Origin: Variovorax paradoxus
GTDB lineage: Bacteria; Pseudomonadota; Gammaproteobacteria; Burkholderiales; Burkholderiaceae_C
Direction of reading: 5' to 3'
NCBI GenBank assembly: GCA_016806145.1
Contig: CP063166.1
Location: forward strand, 5,642,001-5,706,000
Length of the DNA: 64,000 nt
Below, piece after piece: positions 8,386-20,550 of this stretch. Made by a program: the position numbers and the translations under genes. Every line of letters begins with the position of its first letter. Positions within the stretch are counted from its first letter, which is position 1. A model generated the notes under the pieces. The model did not search any database. It was not told the DNA's origin and was given only the letters and a program-made list of their open reading frames with translations.

Positions 8386-10284
8386 ATGATTCCATCGCCC
8401 CGCCGACACCGCCTTGCGGCGGCCGCGTCACTCGTGCTCCTGGCCTGCGCCGCCCACGTCCACGCGCAGTCCTCCGACCCCGCCGCGCCGGACAGCCCGG
8501 CTCCCATCATCGAACGCAGCGCGCCGCCCAGGCCGGCGACTCCCGCGAGCCCGCAGCCCGCCAAGCCGCCCGCGCGCACGGCGCCCGCGAAGCCCGCTAC
8601 GGCAGCAGCCGCGGCCGATCCCGCGCCGCAACCCTCGGCCCTGAGCGCCGACATGTTCTACGAGATCCTCATGGGCGAGCTCAGCGCGCGCTCGGGCGAT
8701 CCCGGTTCGGGCTACCAGTACGTGCTCGACGCGGCACGCAGGCTGCGCGACGGCAGGCTGTTCCAGCGCGCGATCGAGATCGCGCTGCAATCGCGCTCGG
8801 GCGATGCCGCCCTCGCCGCGGCACGCGCTTGGCAGGACACGGTGCCCAACTCGCGCGACGCACGCCGCTTCGAGCTGCAGATCCTGATCCTGCTCAACCG
8901 CATCGGCGACACGACCGAGCTGCTGCGCGCCGAGATCGCGGCCAGCCCGCAGGTCGAGCGGCCGCTGCTGATGGCCGTGATCGCGCGCAACTACTCGCGC
9001 GCCACCGACAAGAAGCTCGCCGCCACGGTGGTCGAGCAGGCGCTGACCGACGAGCTCAAGAATCCCGCGACGGCGGGCCTGGCCTGGGCCACGGTGGGTC
9101 GGCTGCGCCTCAATGCCGGCGACAACGCGGGTGCGCTCGAGGCCGCGCGCAAGGGCCAGCAGGCCGATCCGGCCTCCGATGCGCCGCCAGCGCTCGCGCT
9201 CGAACTCATCGATCCGGGCCAGCCGCTGGCCGAACCGATCGTCACGCGCTACCTGGCAGGCAATCCGAAGGCCTCGCCCGAACTGCGCGTGGCCTATTCG
9301 CGCGTGCTGGTCGAGAACCGCCGCTACGCCGAGGCCTCGAGCCAGCTGCAGTCGCTGACCGTCGCGCGCCCCGAGCTCGCCGAACCCTGGCTGCTGCTCG
9401 GCAGCCTGCAGGCCCAGGCACGCCAGGACGCGGCGGCCGAAACCTCGCTCAAGCGCTACCTCGAGTTGGCCAGCAGCCAGCCGGCCCCCGCGCAGCCCGA
9501 AGCCGTCGACCGCAACCGCGGCATGACGCAGGCCTACCTGCTGCTGTCGCAACTGGCCGAGCGGCGCAAGGACCTCACCGGCGCCGAGCGCTGGCTCGCG
9601 CGCATCGACAGCACAGACGACCTGACGATCGCACAGACCCGCCGTGCCGGCCTGCTGGCCCGCCAGGGCAAGCTGCCGCAGGCACGCGAGCTCGTGCGCG
9701 GCCTGCCCGAGCGCACGCCCGAGGACAAGAAGCAGAAGTTCCTGGCCGAGGTGCAGCTGCTGCGCGACGCCAAGCAGTTCCAGGCCGCCTACGACATGCT
9801 GGCCCAGGCGTCGGCCGCCGCGCCCGACGACACCGACCTCGTCTACGACCAGGCCATGATGGCCGAGAAGCTCGACCGCCTCGACGAGATGGAGCGGCTG
9901 CTGCGCCGGCTGATGCAGCTCAAGCCCGAGAACCAGAACGCCTACAACGCCCTCGGCTACTCCTTCGCCGATCGCAAGATCCGGCTCGAGGAAGCCCGCA
10001 CGCTGATCCAGAAGGCCGTGCAGCTCGCGCCCGAAGACCCGTTCATCGCCGACAGCCTGGGCTGGGTCGAGTTCAGGCTCGGCAACACGGCCGAAGCCAT
10101 CCGCATCCTCGAGGCCGCCTACAAGACGCGCCCCGATCCGGAGATCGGCGCGCACTTCGGCGAAGTGCTGTGGAGCATCGGCCAGAAGGACCGCGCGGTC
10201 ACGATCTGGAAGGAAGCGCTGCTGAGCGACGCCGACAACGAAACCCTGCAGGAAACGCTCAAGCGCCTGCGGGTCAAGCCTTGA
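8386..10284 (+). CDS. Exported tetratricopeptide-repeat protein
   Basis: The protein of about 632 residues starts with a signal sequence (MIPSPRRHRLAAAASLVLL, predicted cleavage after HVHA). A Pro/Ala-rich linker follows, then helical TPR-like repeats; clear repeat features are NAYNALGYSFADR, LAPEDPFIADSLGWVEFRLGN and AIRILEAAYKTRPDPE near the C-terminus. It probably acts in the periplasm or on the outer membrane as a scaffold; its partner is unknown. Its stop overlaps the lolB start (TGATG), so it is likely an operon with lolB and ispE. In-frame ATGs at 8332 and 8368 are possible starts, but 8386 leaves a proper signal peptide. An AT-rich TATTAT lies just upstream. Confidence 0.82.
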   Translation: MIPSPRRHRLAAAASLVLLACAAHVHAQSSDPAAPDSPAPIIERSAPPRPATPASPQPAKPPARTAPAKPATAAAAADPAPQPSALSADMFYEILMGELSARSGDPGSGYQYVLDAARRLRDGRLFQRAIEIALQSRSGDAALAAARAWQDTVPNSRDARRFELQILILLNRIGDTTELLRAEIAASPQVERPLLMAVIARNYSRATDKKLAATVVEQALTDELKNPATAGLAWATVGRLRLNAGDNAGALEAARKGQQADPASDAPPALALELIDPGQPLAEPIVTRYLAGNPKASPELRVAYSRVLVENRRYAEASSQLQSLTVARPELAEPWLLLGSLQAQARQDAAAETSLKRYLELASSQPAPAQPEAVDRNRGMTQAYLLLSQLAERRKDLTGAERWLARIDSTDDLTIAQTRRAGLLARQGKLPQARELVRGLPERTPEDKKQKFLAEVQLLRDAKQFQAAYDMLAQASAAAPDDTDLVYDQAMMAEKLDRLDEMERLLRRLMQLKPENQNAYNALGYSFADRKIRLEEARTLIQKAVQLAPEDPFIADSLGWVEFRLGNTAEAIRILEAAYKTRPDPEIGAHFGEVLWSIGQKDRAVTIWKEALLSDADNETLQETLKRLRVKP

Positions 10285-10823
10285 TGGTGGCGCTCGCGGT
10301 CCCCGCCGAGCGGTCCGACGGCCGCCGGCGTCTGCTGCTGGCATCGCTCGCCGCTTTCTCGGTGGCCGGTTGCGCGCAGCTCACGGGCGGCTCGAAGGCC
10401 TCCGTGCCGCGCGCAACGAATGCCTGGAGCGGCCGCATGTCGCTGCGCGTCGACAGCGAGCCGGTGCAGACCTTCTCGGCCCTGTTCGAACTTCGCGGCT
10501 CGCCCGAGACCGGCGAGCTCTCGCTCACCACGCCGATCGGCAGCACGCTGGCCCAGCTGCACTGGTCGCCCGGCGAGGCGCTGCTCAAGAACGGCAACGA
10601 CACCCGGCGCTATGCCTCGCTCGACGCGCTGATCGAGGCCGCCACCGGCGCCGCGATTCCGGTCGCCGCGCTGTTCGGCTGGCTCGACGGGCGCAACGAC
10701 CCCGTGCCCGGCTGGCGCCCAGACCTCGGCCAGCTCGCGAGTGGCCGGCTGCAGGCCGTGCGCGAGACTCCGACGCCACGGGCCGACCTGCGCATCGTGT
10801 TCGAGCGCATGCCGGCGTCATGA
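10284..10823 (+). CDS. lolB: Outer-membrane lipoprotein receptor LolB
   Basis: LolB accepts lipoproteins from periplasmic LolA and inserts them in the outer membrane. The 179-residue protein has a lipoprotein signal with lipobox VAGC (Cys about 30), then WSGRMSLRVDSEPVQTFSALFELRG, the typical LolB opening strand, and the later segment LHWSPGEALLKNG. The length is somewhat short but usual for betaproteobacteria. It overlaps the TPR gene by one base and ispE by four (ATGA), indicating coupled translation. lolB-ispE is a widely conserved pair. Confidence 0.92.
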   Translation: MVALAVPAERSDGRRRLLLASLAAFSVAGCAQLTGGSKASVPRATNAWSGRMSLRVDSEPVQTFSALFELRGSPETGELSLTTPIGSTLAQLHWSPGEALLKNGNDTRRYASLDALIEAATGAAIPVAALFGWLDGRNDPVPGWRPDLGQLASGRLQAVRETPTPRADLRIVFERMPAS

Positions 10824-11710
10824 AGGCGATCTACGACCTTCCCGCGCCGGCCAAGCTCAATCTCTTCCTCCACGTCACCGGCCGGCGCGACGACGGCTAC
10901 CACCTGCTGCAGTCGGTCTTCATGCTGATCGACTGGTGCGACACGCTCCACGTCGAGTTGCGCGGCGACGGCCAGCTGAGCCGCGAGGACCTGACCGTGC
11001 CGCTGCCGGCCGACGACCTCGTGCTGCGCGCCGCGCGCGCGCTGCAGACCCATGCGGCGCCGGGCCAGGGCGCGCACATCGGCGTCGCGAAGCACGTGCC
11101 CTCGCAGGCCGGCATGGGTGGCGGCTCGTCCGATGCCGCGACCTGCCTGCTGGCGCTCAACCGGCTCTGGAAGCTGCGGCTGCCCCTGTCGGAGCTCGCG
11201 CGCATCGGCCTGACGCTGGGCGCCGATGTGCCTTTCTTCCTCTCGGGCCACAACGCCTGGGTCGAAGGCATCGGCGAGAAAATCCGCCCGATCGAACTGC
11301 CGTCCGCACGCTTCGTGGTGGTCAAGCCACGCGAGGGACTGGATACCCGTTTAATTTTTTCTGCGGATGATCTGCAACGGGCCAGTCCTGTTGCTATAAT
11401 CACGGGCTTTGCTGCAGTACGCGAACAGCACGACGATCAAAACCCCTTTCGCCTCGGCGAGGAAGTTTTCGATTTCGGCCACAACGACCTGCAGCCGGTT
11501 GCCCAGCGGCTCTGTCCCGCGATCACCGAAGCCATCGATTGGCTCGGCGCTCGAGGACTCGATGCCAGGATGACCGGCTCCGGAAGTTCGGTGTTCGCCC
11601 GAATGCAGCAGGAACCGCAGAACGCAGAACTGCTTTCGGGCCCCACGGGCTGGCAGGTTCGCCAATGCAACAATCTGGCTGCTCATCCACTCCGGGGTTG
11701 GGCAGACTGA
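10820..11710 (+). CDS. ispE: 4-diphosphocytidyl-2-C-methyl-D-erythritol kinase
   Basis: IspE is the ATP-dependent kinase of the MEP isoprenoid pathway. The 296-residue protein begins MKAIYDLPAPAKLNLFLHVTGRRDDGYH with the substrate Lys and His, and carries the GHMP ATP motif PSQAGMGGGSSDAATC. The C-terminal MTGSGSSVFA glycine loop is present. It overlaps lolB by four bases. Codon use changes in the last third: from about 11340 the GC-rich style gives way to AT-richer codons, and a perfect TATAAT appears inside the gene. tRNA-Gln lies 72 bases downstream. Confidence 0.96.
   Translation: MKAIYDLPAPAKLNLFLHVTGRRDDGYHLLQSVFMLIDWCDTLHVELRGDGQLSREDLTVPLPADDLVLRAARALQTHAAPGQGAHIGVAKHVPSQAGMGGGSSDAATCLLALNRLWKLRLPLSELARIGLTLGADVPFFLSGHNAWVEGIGEKIRPIELPSARFVVVKPREGLDTRLIFSADDLQRASPVAIITGFAAVREQHDDQNPFRLGEEVFDFGHNDLQPVAQRLCPAITEAIDWLGARGLDARMTGSGSSVFARMQQEPQNAELLSGPTGWQVRQCNNLAAHPLRGWAD
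11372..11400 (+). promoter_or_regulatory. Candidate sigma-70 promoter inside ispE
   Basis: A perfect TATAAT at 11395-11400 is preceded by CTGCAA at 11372-11377, a 17-base spacer but only a 3/6 match to TTGACA. It sits in an unusually AT-rich patch of the ispE coding region (about 11348-11400). The next genes downstream are tRNA-Gln at 11783 and prs, so it could drive them independently of the lolB-ispE operon. No start site can be proven from sequence. Confidence 0.4.
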
Positions 11711-11782
11711 GGAACTGATCGGAGCGCCCAGGCGTTTCGATGCGACATATATCGGTGGGTGGTGCAAACCATCAACCTGTGT

Positions 11783-11859
11783 AGGGGAGTCGCCAAGCTG
11801 GTTAAGGCACTGGATTTTGATTCCAGCATGCAAAGGTTCGAATCCTTTCTCCCCTGCCA
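11783..11859 (+). tRNA. tRNA-Gln (anticodon TTG)
   Basis: A complete cloverleaf can be drawn. The acceptor stem AGGGGAG pairs with CTCCCCT. The D-arm stem is GCC/GGC. The anticodon stem is CTGGA/TCCAG around loop TTTTGAT, giving anticodon TTG. The T-arm is AAAGG-TTCGAAT-CCTTT. The discriminator G is followed by an encoded CCA. The gene lies between ispE and prs, the usual betaproteobacterial position, and is followed by a strong hairpin with a T-run. Confidence 0.97.
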
Positions 11860-11868
11860 AATCTTTCA

Positions 11869-11901
11869 GAAACTACGGCCCGCGGGCCGTAGTTTCTTTT
11901 T
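11869..11901 (+). terminator. Rho-independent terminator after tRNA-Gln
   Basis: A 12-bp perfect stem GAAACTACGGCC / GGCCGTAGTTTC around CGCG is followed directly by TTTTT. It starts nine bases after the tRNA 3' end, so it probably ends the ispE-tRNA transcript before prs. Confidence 0.9.
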
Positions 11902-12010
11902 GAAGCCGCGGTCCCTGGACCCGCTGCAATAATCGGCGGCCCCAGGGTCGCCAAGACTCGTAACTCTTTGGCGGCTTTCCCAAGCCAAATCGCTCAGCCG
12001 GGACGCGCTC

Positions 12011-12985
12011 ATGCAGGCTCACCATCCTGATTTCTTGGTTTTCACCGGCAATGCCAATCCGGGCCTTGCCGCAGAAATCGCGAGCAACCTGGGCACCACC
12101 CTCGGTGCCGCCCGCGTAGGCCGCTTCTCCGACGGTGAAGTCACCGTCGAGATCAATCAGAACGTGCGGGCACGCGATGTGTTCGTGGTGCAGTCCACCT
12201 GCGCCCCGACCAACGAGAACCTGATGGAACTGCTGATCATGGTCGACGCGCTCAAGCGCGCTTCGGCCGAGAGGATCAGCGCCGTGATTCCCTATTTCGG
12301 CTATGCCCGCCAGGACCGCCGCCCGCGCTCGAGCCGCGTGCCGATCTCGGCCAAGGTCGTGGCCAACCTGCTGGAAACCGTGGGCGTCGAGCGCGTGCTC
12401 ACGATGGACCTGCACGCCGACCAGATCCAGGGCTTCTTCGACATCCCGGTCGACAACATCTACGCCTCGCCCGTGCTGCTGGGCGACCTGCGCGCCAAGA
12501 ACTACGAAGACCTGATCGTGGTCTCGCCCGACGTCGGCGGCGTGGTCCGTGCGCGCGCACTGGCCAAGCAACTAAACTGCGACCTCGCCATCATCGACAA
12601 GCGCCGCCCCAAGGCCAACGTCAGCGAAGTCATGAACGTGATCGGCGAGATCGACGGCCGCAACTGCGTGATCATGGACGACATGATCGACACCGCGGGC
12701 ACGCTGGTCAAAGCGGCCGAAGTGCTGAAGGAACGCGGTGCCAAGAGCGTCTACGCCTACTGCACGCACCCGATCTTCTCGGGCCCCGCGATCGAGCGCC
12801 TCAGCAAGGGCACGGCCCTCGACGAGGTGGTCGTGACCAACACCATCCCCCTTTCCGACAGCGCCAACGGCTGCGGAAAGATCCGCCAGCTCTCCGTGGC
12901 TCCGCTGATCGCCGAGACGATCCAGCGCATTGCCAAGGGCGAGTCGGTGATGAGTTTGTTCTCGGACCAGGACAATCTCTTCTGA
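12011..12985 (+). CDS. prs: Ribose-phosphate pyrophosphokinase (PRPP synthetase)
   Basis: Prs makes PRPP from ribose-5-phosphate and ATP for nucleotide, His, Trp and NAD synthesis. The 324-residue protein has the flexible-loop region [12 protein letters not shown], the [17 protein letters not shown] segment, [16 protein letters not shown] and the PRPP-binding loop [13 protein letters not shown]. It starts [16 protein letters not shown], slightly longer than the E. coli protein at the N-terminus. It follows the tRNA-Gln terminator by about 110 bases and therefore needs its own promoter or readthrough; a loose AATAAT is seen at 11928-11933 without a convincing -35. Confidence 0.97.
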   Translation: MQAHHPDFLVFTGNANPGLAAEIASNLGTTLGAARVGRFSDGEVTVEINQNVRARDVFVVQSTCAPTNENLMELLIMVDALKRASAERISAVIPYFGYARQDRRPRSSRVPISAKVVANLLETVGVERVLTMDLHADQIQGFFDIPVDNIYASPVLLGDLRAKNYEDLIVVSPDVGGVVRARALAKQLNCDLAIIDKRRPKANVSEVMNVIGEIDGRNCVIMDDMIDTAGTLVKAAEVLKERGAKSVYAYCTHPIFSGPAIERLSKGTALDEVVVTNTIPLSDSANGCGKIRQLSVAPLIAETIQRIAKGESVMSLFSDQDNLF

Positions 12986-13018
12986 GATTGCGCTCCTGCC
13001 GTTCGGGCAAAAAGCCGG

Positions 13019-13043
13019 CTTCCCCGCTCGGGAAGTCATTTTG
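13019..13043 (+). terminator. Weak hairpin between prs and rplY
   Basis: The stem CTTCCC-CGCTC-GGGAAG is followed by TCATTTT. The stem is only six pairs and the T-run is interrupted, so it may act as a weak terminator or attenuator before rplY. Confidence is low. Confidence 0.3.
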
Positions 13044-13120
13044 AAACCGGCGCCGCACTGGTCGCGGTCGGCGCTCAAGAAGCGAAATGGCCGTCGTGCC
13101 TTCGCTCCAAGGAGTTAACT

Positions 13121-13765
13121 ATGAAATTCGTCGCTTTCGAGCGCGCCAAGCAGGGCACGGGTGCGAGCCGCCGTCTCCGCATCTCGGGCAAGACGCCCGG
13201 CATCGTCTACGGTGGTGAAGGCCAGCCGCAACTGATCGAGCTCGATCACAACGCGCTGTGGCACGCCCTGAAGAAGGAAGCCTTCCACGCCTCCGTCCTC
13301 GAGATGGAACTCGGCGGCAGCGTGAGCAAGGTGCTGCTGCGCGACGTGCAGTACCACCCGTTCCGCCAGCTGGTCCAGCACATCGACTTCCAACGCGTCG
13401 ATGCCAAGACCCGCCTGCATATGAAGGTGCCGCTGCACTTCAAGGGCGAGGAAGAGTCCGATGCCGTCAAGCTCGACCACAACCTCGTGAACCACGTGAT
13501 GACCGAACTCGAAGTCAGCTGCCTGCCCAGCGACCTGCCCGAGTTCATCGAGATCGACCTCTCGGGTCTGAAGAAGAACGCCACGCTGCACGTCAACGAC
13601 ATCAAGCTGCCCAAGGGCGTGAAGTTCGTGAGCCACGGCAAGACCAACCCGGTCGTGGTCTCGGCCGTGCCGCCGCTGGTCGCCGAAGAGCCGGCACCCG
13701 CTGCCGAAGGCGCTGCCGAAGCTGCTCCCGCAGCGGCGCCCGCCAAGAAGTCCGGCAAGAAGTAA
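13121..13765 (+). CDS. rplY: 50S ribosomal protein L25 (general stress protein Ctc form)
   Basis: L25/Ctc binds 5S rRNA in the large subunit. The 214-residue protein is the long two-domain form: an N-terminal L25 domain ([20 protein letters not shown], then [10 protein letters not shown]) and a C-terminal TL5 beta domain. An Ala/Pro/Glu-rich tail ends in KKSGKK. The start is preceded by AAGGAG at good spacing. It follows prs and precedes a strong terminator. pth, the usual next gene, is found 1.4 kb further on, beyond two opposite-strand lipoprotein genes. Confidence 0.96.
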   Translation: MKFVAFERAKQGTGASRRLRISGKTPGIVYGGEGQPQLIELDHNALWHALKKEAFHASVLEMELGGSVSKVLLRDVQYHPFRQLVQHIDFQRVDAKTRLHMKVPLHFKGEEESDAVKLDHNLVNHVMTELEVSCLPSDLPEFIEIDLSGLKKNATLHVNDIKLPKGVKFVSHGKTNPVVVSAVPPLVAEEPAPAAEGAAEAAPAAAPAKKSGKK

Positions 13766-13784
13766 TTCCTGCCTCTTCAAGAAG

Positions 13785-13811
13785 AAAGCCCACCGACCGG
13801 TGGGCTTTTTT
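13785..13811. terminator. Bidirectional rho-independent terminator
   Basis: The stem AAAGCCCACCG / CGGTGGGCTTT is followed by a T-run on the plus strand and preceded by an A-run, so it can work in both directions. It serves rplY on the plus strand and the lipoprotein gene ending at 13818 on the minus strand. Confidence 0.9.
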
Positions 13812-13817
13812 CATGGC

Positions 13818-14408
13818 TCAACGCGCAACGGCCTTGCGGAAGTTCGGGTCGTCCAGCAGTTCGCCCACGAGCTTCTTGTACAGCGCGACGTACTGGTTGA
13901 TGGCATCGGGAATCGCGATCGCGCCCACGAACGAAGACTCCCAGTCCGCCTTGGTGCTGAGCTCCTTGTCGTAGGTCTTGCGTCCCTGATCCTCCACGAT
14001 GAATCGCGCGGCCAGGGATGCGGTGCCGCGTCCCATCGGGGCGTCGACCGTGCTCTGCGTGAGTTCACCGCGAATGGAACGCGACGCTCCCGGCTCGAGC
14101 ACGCCCGCGGCGCTCAGGTCGGCCTTCAGCGATTCGGCCAGGTACTTCGACAGCGAGCTGTCGTAGGGCGAGAAGAAGGTGTTGCTGCGAATGCTGACCT
14201 TCAGATCGAGCGAGCGGTCCTTGCCCTCCGCGAGCTTGAACTCGCCGACGGAAACCGGACCGATGCCCCCGGCCTTGGCCTTCTGGATGTTGTCGGCGCT
14301 GGCCACCGGCTCGGCGAGTTTGACCTGCGCGCAGCCGACCAGGCCCATGGCCGCGGTGCAGAAAAGCACGGCGGCGATGCGACGGAATGAAATGGCGAAC
14401 TTGTTCAT
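13818..14408 (-). CDS. Hypothetical lipoprotein (second of a pair)
   Basis: I do not recognise a named family. The 196-residue protein has a lipoprotein signal (MNKFAISFRRIAAVLF, lipobox LVGC, Cys about 26). The mature part mixes strands and helices and includes VGEFKLAEGKDRSLDLKVS and a C-terminal NQYVALYKKLVGELLDDPNF. The position after the lipobox Cys is Ala, consistent with outer-membrane sorting. It is 19 bases downstream of another lipoprotein gene on the same strand; the two are probably an operon, possibly forming one envelope complex. The pair sits between rplY and pth. Confidence 0.78.
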   Translation of the reverse strand: MNKFAISFRRIAAVLFCTAAMGLVGCAQVKLAEPVASADNIQKAKAGGIGPVSVGEFKLAEGKDRSLDLKVSIRSNTFFSPYDSSLSKYLAESLKADLSAAGVLEPGASRSIRGELTQSTVDAPMGRGTASLAARFIVEDQGRKTYDKELSTKADWESSFVGAIAIPDAINQYVALYKKLVGELLDDPNFRKAVAR

Positions 14409-14427
14409 GGTGTCTTTCTCCCCTGGA

Positions 14428-15054
14428 TCAGTTGTTGTTGGCGGCGAAGGCTGGATCCTTCGAAAGATCGTTCAGTGCATTGCTCATGATCTGGCTGACC
14501 ATCGAGAACACGGCCTCCTCGATCGATGCGGCCTTCCTGGCGTTGCCCGGTTGCGCGGTGGCGCCCATCGTCGTGTGAATCGCATGCCGGGCCGTCTTCA
14601 CGATGGGGCTGGATTGGCCCTCGCCCATGTAGCTCACGGTGCAGATATAGCCGTCGGAGGCCTGCGAGCCGGCGAGGCCGAAGGTCAGTCCCGTCACGAA
14701 GCCCTTCTGGAAAATGTCGTCGGTCAGCGGAACGTTGTTGAGCTTGACGCTCAACAGCGCGCCGCCCTGGACGGGCTTTTCCTCGACGGAGGAGAACAGG
14801 CCGCTGGCCTTGACCTTCTCGATGACCTTCGGCTGCAGCACCTTCGTTGCCTGGGCGTTCGCAACGCCCTTGGTCTGGAACTCGAAGGCCACCTGCACGG
14901 GCTTCGGCGTCGCGGGCTTGCGGTACTCGCTGGCGTTGATTTCCCTGGTCGCGCCGTCGACATAGTGCGATGCGCAACCGGTCAGGACGACCGCGGCCGC
15001 GACACACATCACGTGCGAGACGCGACGCAGGTTTTCTAGGAATGAATGGCTCAA
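14428..15054 (-). CDS. Hypothetical lipoprotein (first of a pair)
   Basis: This 208-residue protein has a lipoprotein signal with lipobox LTGC (Cys about 27). The mature region has KPVQVAFEFQTKGVANAQATK, a LLSVKLNNVPL strand, a Gly-rich hydrophobic stretch (GFVTGLTFGLAG) and a C-terminal amphipathic helix (IEEAVFSMVSQIMSNALNDL). I cannot name its function. It is first in the two-gene unit with the gene at 13818-14408. The upstream region toward pth is AT-rich and has room for divergent promoters. Confidence 0.78.
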   Translation of the reverse strand: MSHSFLENLRRVSHVMCVAAAVVLTGCASHYVDGATREINASEYRKPATPKPVQVAFEFQTKGVANAQATKVLQPKVIEKVKASGLFSSVEEKPVQGGALLSVKLNNVPLTDDIFQKGFVTGLTFGLAGSQASDGYICTVSYMGEGQSSPIVKTARHAIHTTMGATAQPGNARKAASIEEAVFSMVSQIMSNALNDLSKDPAFAANNN

Positions 15055-15195
15055 GACTTCTCCTCTTTTTGTTGGATGGAGTCGCGATCGTAGTGAGGGA
15101 AGATTTCTTCAGTTACAAAATAATTGCCTGGAGACAGCATCTGACTCTTCGAAGCAACAGCCGGACGTCCGATACCGGCCCTCGATAATTCGCTC

Positions 15196-15828
15196 ATGAT
15201 CAAACTGTTCGTCGGCCTCGGTAATCCCGGGCCTGAATACGAAGCCACTCGGCACAACGCCGGCTTCTGGTGGATCGACGCCCTCGCGCGCGACTGGAAG
15301 CTCAACCTCGTGCCCGAGCGCAGCTACCACGGTCTCGCGGCACGCGCAAACATCGGCGGCCAGAGCATCTGGCTGCTCGAGCCGCAGACCTTCATGAACC
15401 TCTCGGGCAAGTCGGTCGCCGCGCTCGCGCGCTTCTTCAAGATCGCACCCGAAGAAATCCTCGTGGCACACGACGAGCTCGACGTGGTGCCCGGCCAGGC
15501 CAAGCTCAAGTTCGGCGGCAGCCATGCGGGCCACAACGGCCTGCGCGACATCCATGCGCAGCTCGGCACCGGCGACTACTGGCGGCTGCGCCTCGGCATC
15601 GGCCATCCCGGCGTGAAGTCGGAGGTGATCAACTGGGTGCTCAAGAAGCCGCTGAAGGAACAGCGCGACGCGATCGACGACGCGATCGTGCGCAGCCTGC
15701 ATGCCCTGCCCGCGCTGCTCGCGGGCGAAATGGAAAAGGCCACGGCCACCATCCACACGAGCAAACCGCCCCGGCCCAAGCCGCCGCGGCGCGAGCCTGG
15801 CGACGGCAGCGCGCCCGCCGCACCCTAG
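15196..15828 (+). CDS. pth: Peptidyl-tRNA hydrolase
   Basis: Pth releases tRNA from peptidyl-tRNAs dropped from ribosomes. The 210-residue protein has the signature [18 protein letters not shown] with Asn10 and catalytic His20, the FMNLSGKSV segment, and the [27 protein letters not shown] stretch with the second Asp. Its C-terminal tail ([15 protein letters not shown]) is a Pro/Arg-rich extension absent from the minimal enzyme. The gene follows the betaproteobacterial order rplY-pth except for the inserted lipoprotein pair. Confidence 0.96.
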   Translation: MIKLFVGLGNPGPEYEATRHNAGFWWIDALARDWKLNLVPERSYHGLAARANIGGQSIWLLEPQTFMNLSGKSVAALARFFKIAPEEILVAHDELDVVPGQAKLKFGGSHAGHNGLRDIHAQLGTGDYWRLRLGIGHPGVKSEVINWVLKKPLKEQRDAIDDAIVRSLHALPALLAGEMEKATATIHTSKPPRPKPPRREPGDGSAPAAP

Positions 15829-15924
15829 CCAGCGTTCATCGCGGGAAGCGCCAGCAGAGCGCGAAGCAAGAGGGAGAGAAGAACGATGTCGACAACGAGG
15901 GAGAGAACGAGAAGGACGCACCGC

Positions 15925-18629
<2,705 letters not shown>

Positions 18630-18634
18630 ACCCC

Positions 18635-19623
18635 ATGCCCCTCCTCGAAGTCGACAACCTCCACATCGGCCTGCAGACCCAGCGCGGCCCCGCCCAGGCC
18701 GTGCGCGGCGTCTCCTTCTCGCTCGAACGCGGCCAGACCCTCGGCATCGTGGGCGAGTCGGGCTGCGGCAAGTCCATCACGGTCATGTCCCTCATGGGCC
18801 TGCTGCCGGCCACCGCCAAGGTCACCGGCAGCATCCGCCTGGACGGCCAGGAGCTCATCGGGCAGCCCGAGTCGGCCATGTGCCAGATCCGCGGCAACCG
18901 CATCGGCATGATCTTCCAGGAGCCGATGACGGCCCTGAACCCGGTCCACACCATCGCGCGCCAGGTCGGCGAACCGCTGCGGCTGCACCGTGGGCTCACG
19001 GCCAAGCAGGCCCGCGCCGAAGCGCTGAACCTGCTGCAGCGCGTGGGCATTCCCGATGCGGCCTCCCGCCTGGATGCCTATCCGCACCAGTTCTCGGGTG
19101 GCCAGCGGCAGCGCATCGGCATCGCGATGGCGCTGGCCTGCGGGCCGGATCTCTTGATCGCCGACGAACCCACCACCGCGCTGGACGTGACCATCCAGAA
19201 GCAGGTGCTCGACCTGATCCAGAACCTGGTGGCAGAGATGGGCATGGCGCTGATCCTGATCTCGCACGACCTGGGCGTGATCGCCAACAGCGTGCAGCGC
19301 ATGCTCGTGATGTATGGCGGCAGCGTGGTGGAGAGCGGGCCGACGCGCGCGCTCTTCGCGAACCGCGCGCATCCGTACACCAAGGGGCTGTTCGCGGCAC
19401 GGCCGGTGATCGGGGCGCCGAAGGGCCAGCGGCTGGCGACGATTCGCGGCAGCGTGCCCGAGCTGGTGGACCTGCCCGCGGGCTGTCCGTTCGCGGGGCG
19501 CTGCAGCTACACGGTCGATGCGTGCCAGTCGACGCGGCCGCCCGCGGTAATGCTGCCTGACGACCATGCGGTGCGATGCATCCGGCTTGGAGAGATTGCA
19601 GAGATCGAAGCGGAGGCCGTGGC

Positions 19624-19627
<4 letters not shown>
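18635..19627 (+). CDS. Dipeptide/oligopeptide ABC transporter ATPase, DppD type
   Basis: The 330-residue ATPase has Walker A GESGCGKS, Q-loop IFQEPMTALNP, signature FSGGQRQRIGIAMAL, Walker B LLIADEPTTALD and H-loop ISHDLG. The C-terminal oligopeptide-type extension with the Cys-rich CPFAGRCSYTVDAC segment is present, as in DppD/OppD, where such Cys can hold a cluster. It lies 5 bases after the dppC-like gene and overlaps the next ATPase by four bases. Confidence 0.94.
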
Positions 19628-20430
<803 letters not shown>

Positions 20431-20443
20431 GCGCGCCCGTCAT

Positions 20444-20470
20444 GCAACCAGGGCATAAGCATCTGGTTGC
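20444..20470. promoter_or_regulatory. Perfect 8-bp inverted repeat between dppF-like and SBP genes
   Basis: GCAACCAG and CTGGTTGC form perfect arms around an 11-base spacer, 14 bases after the ATPase stop. No T-run follows, so it is not a standard terminator. It could be an operator, an mRNA-stabilising hairpin that adjusts binding-protein levels, or an attenuator. Confidence 0.4.
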
Positions 20471-20550
20471 GCACCGGGCCTCTCCTCGCGGATGATGCGG
20501 CGCGCCCGGAGGGCGCATGCCCCCGCCACCGCTCAAAGGACCGCCCGCCC

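Noticed and set aside
11783..11901. tRNA-Gln as an integration site for a mobile element
   Set aside because: It is followed directly by its terminator and prs, with no duplicated tRNA 3' end or integrase.
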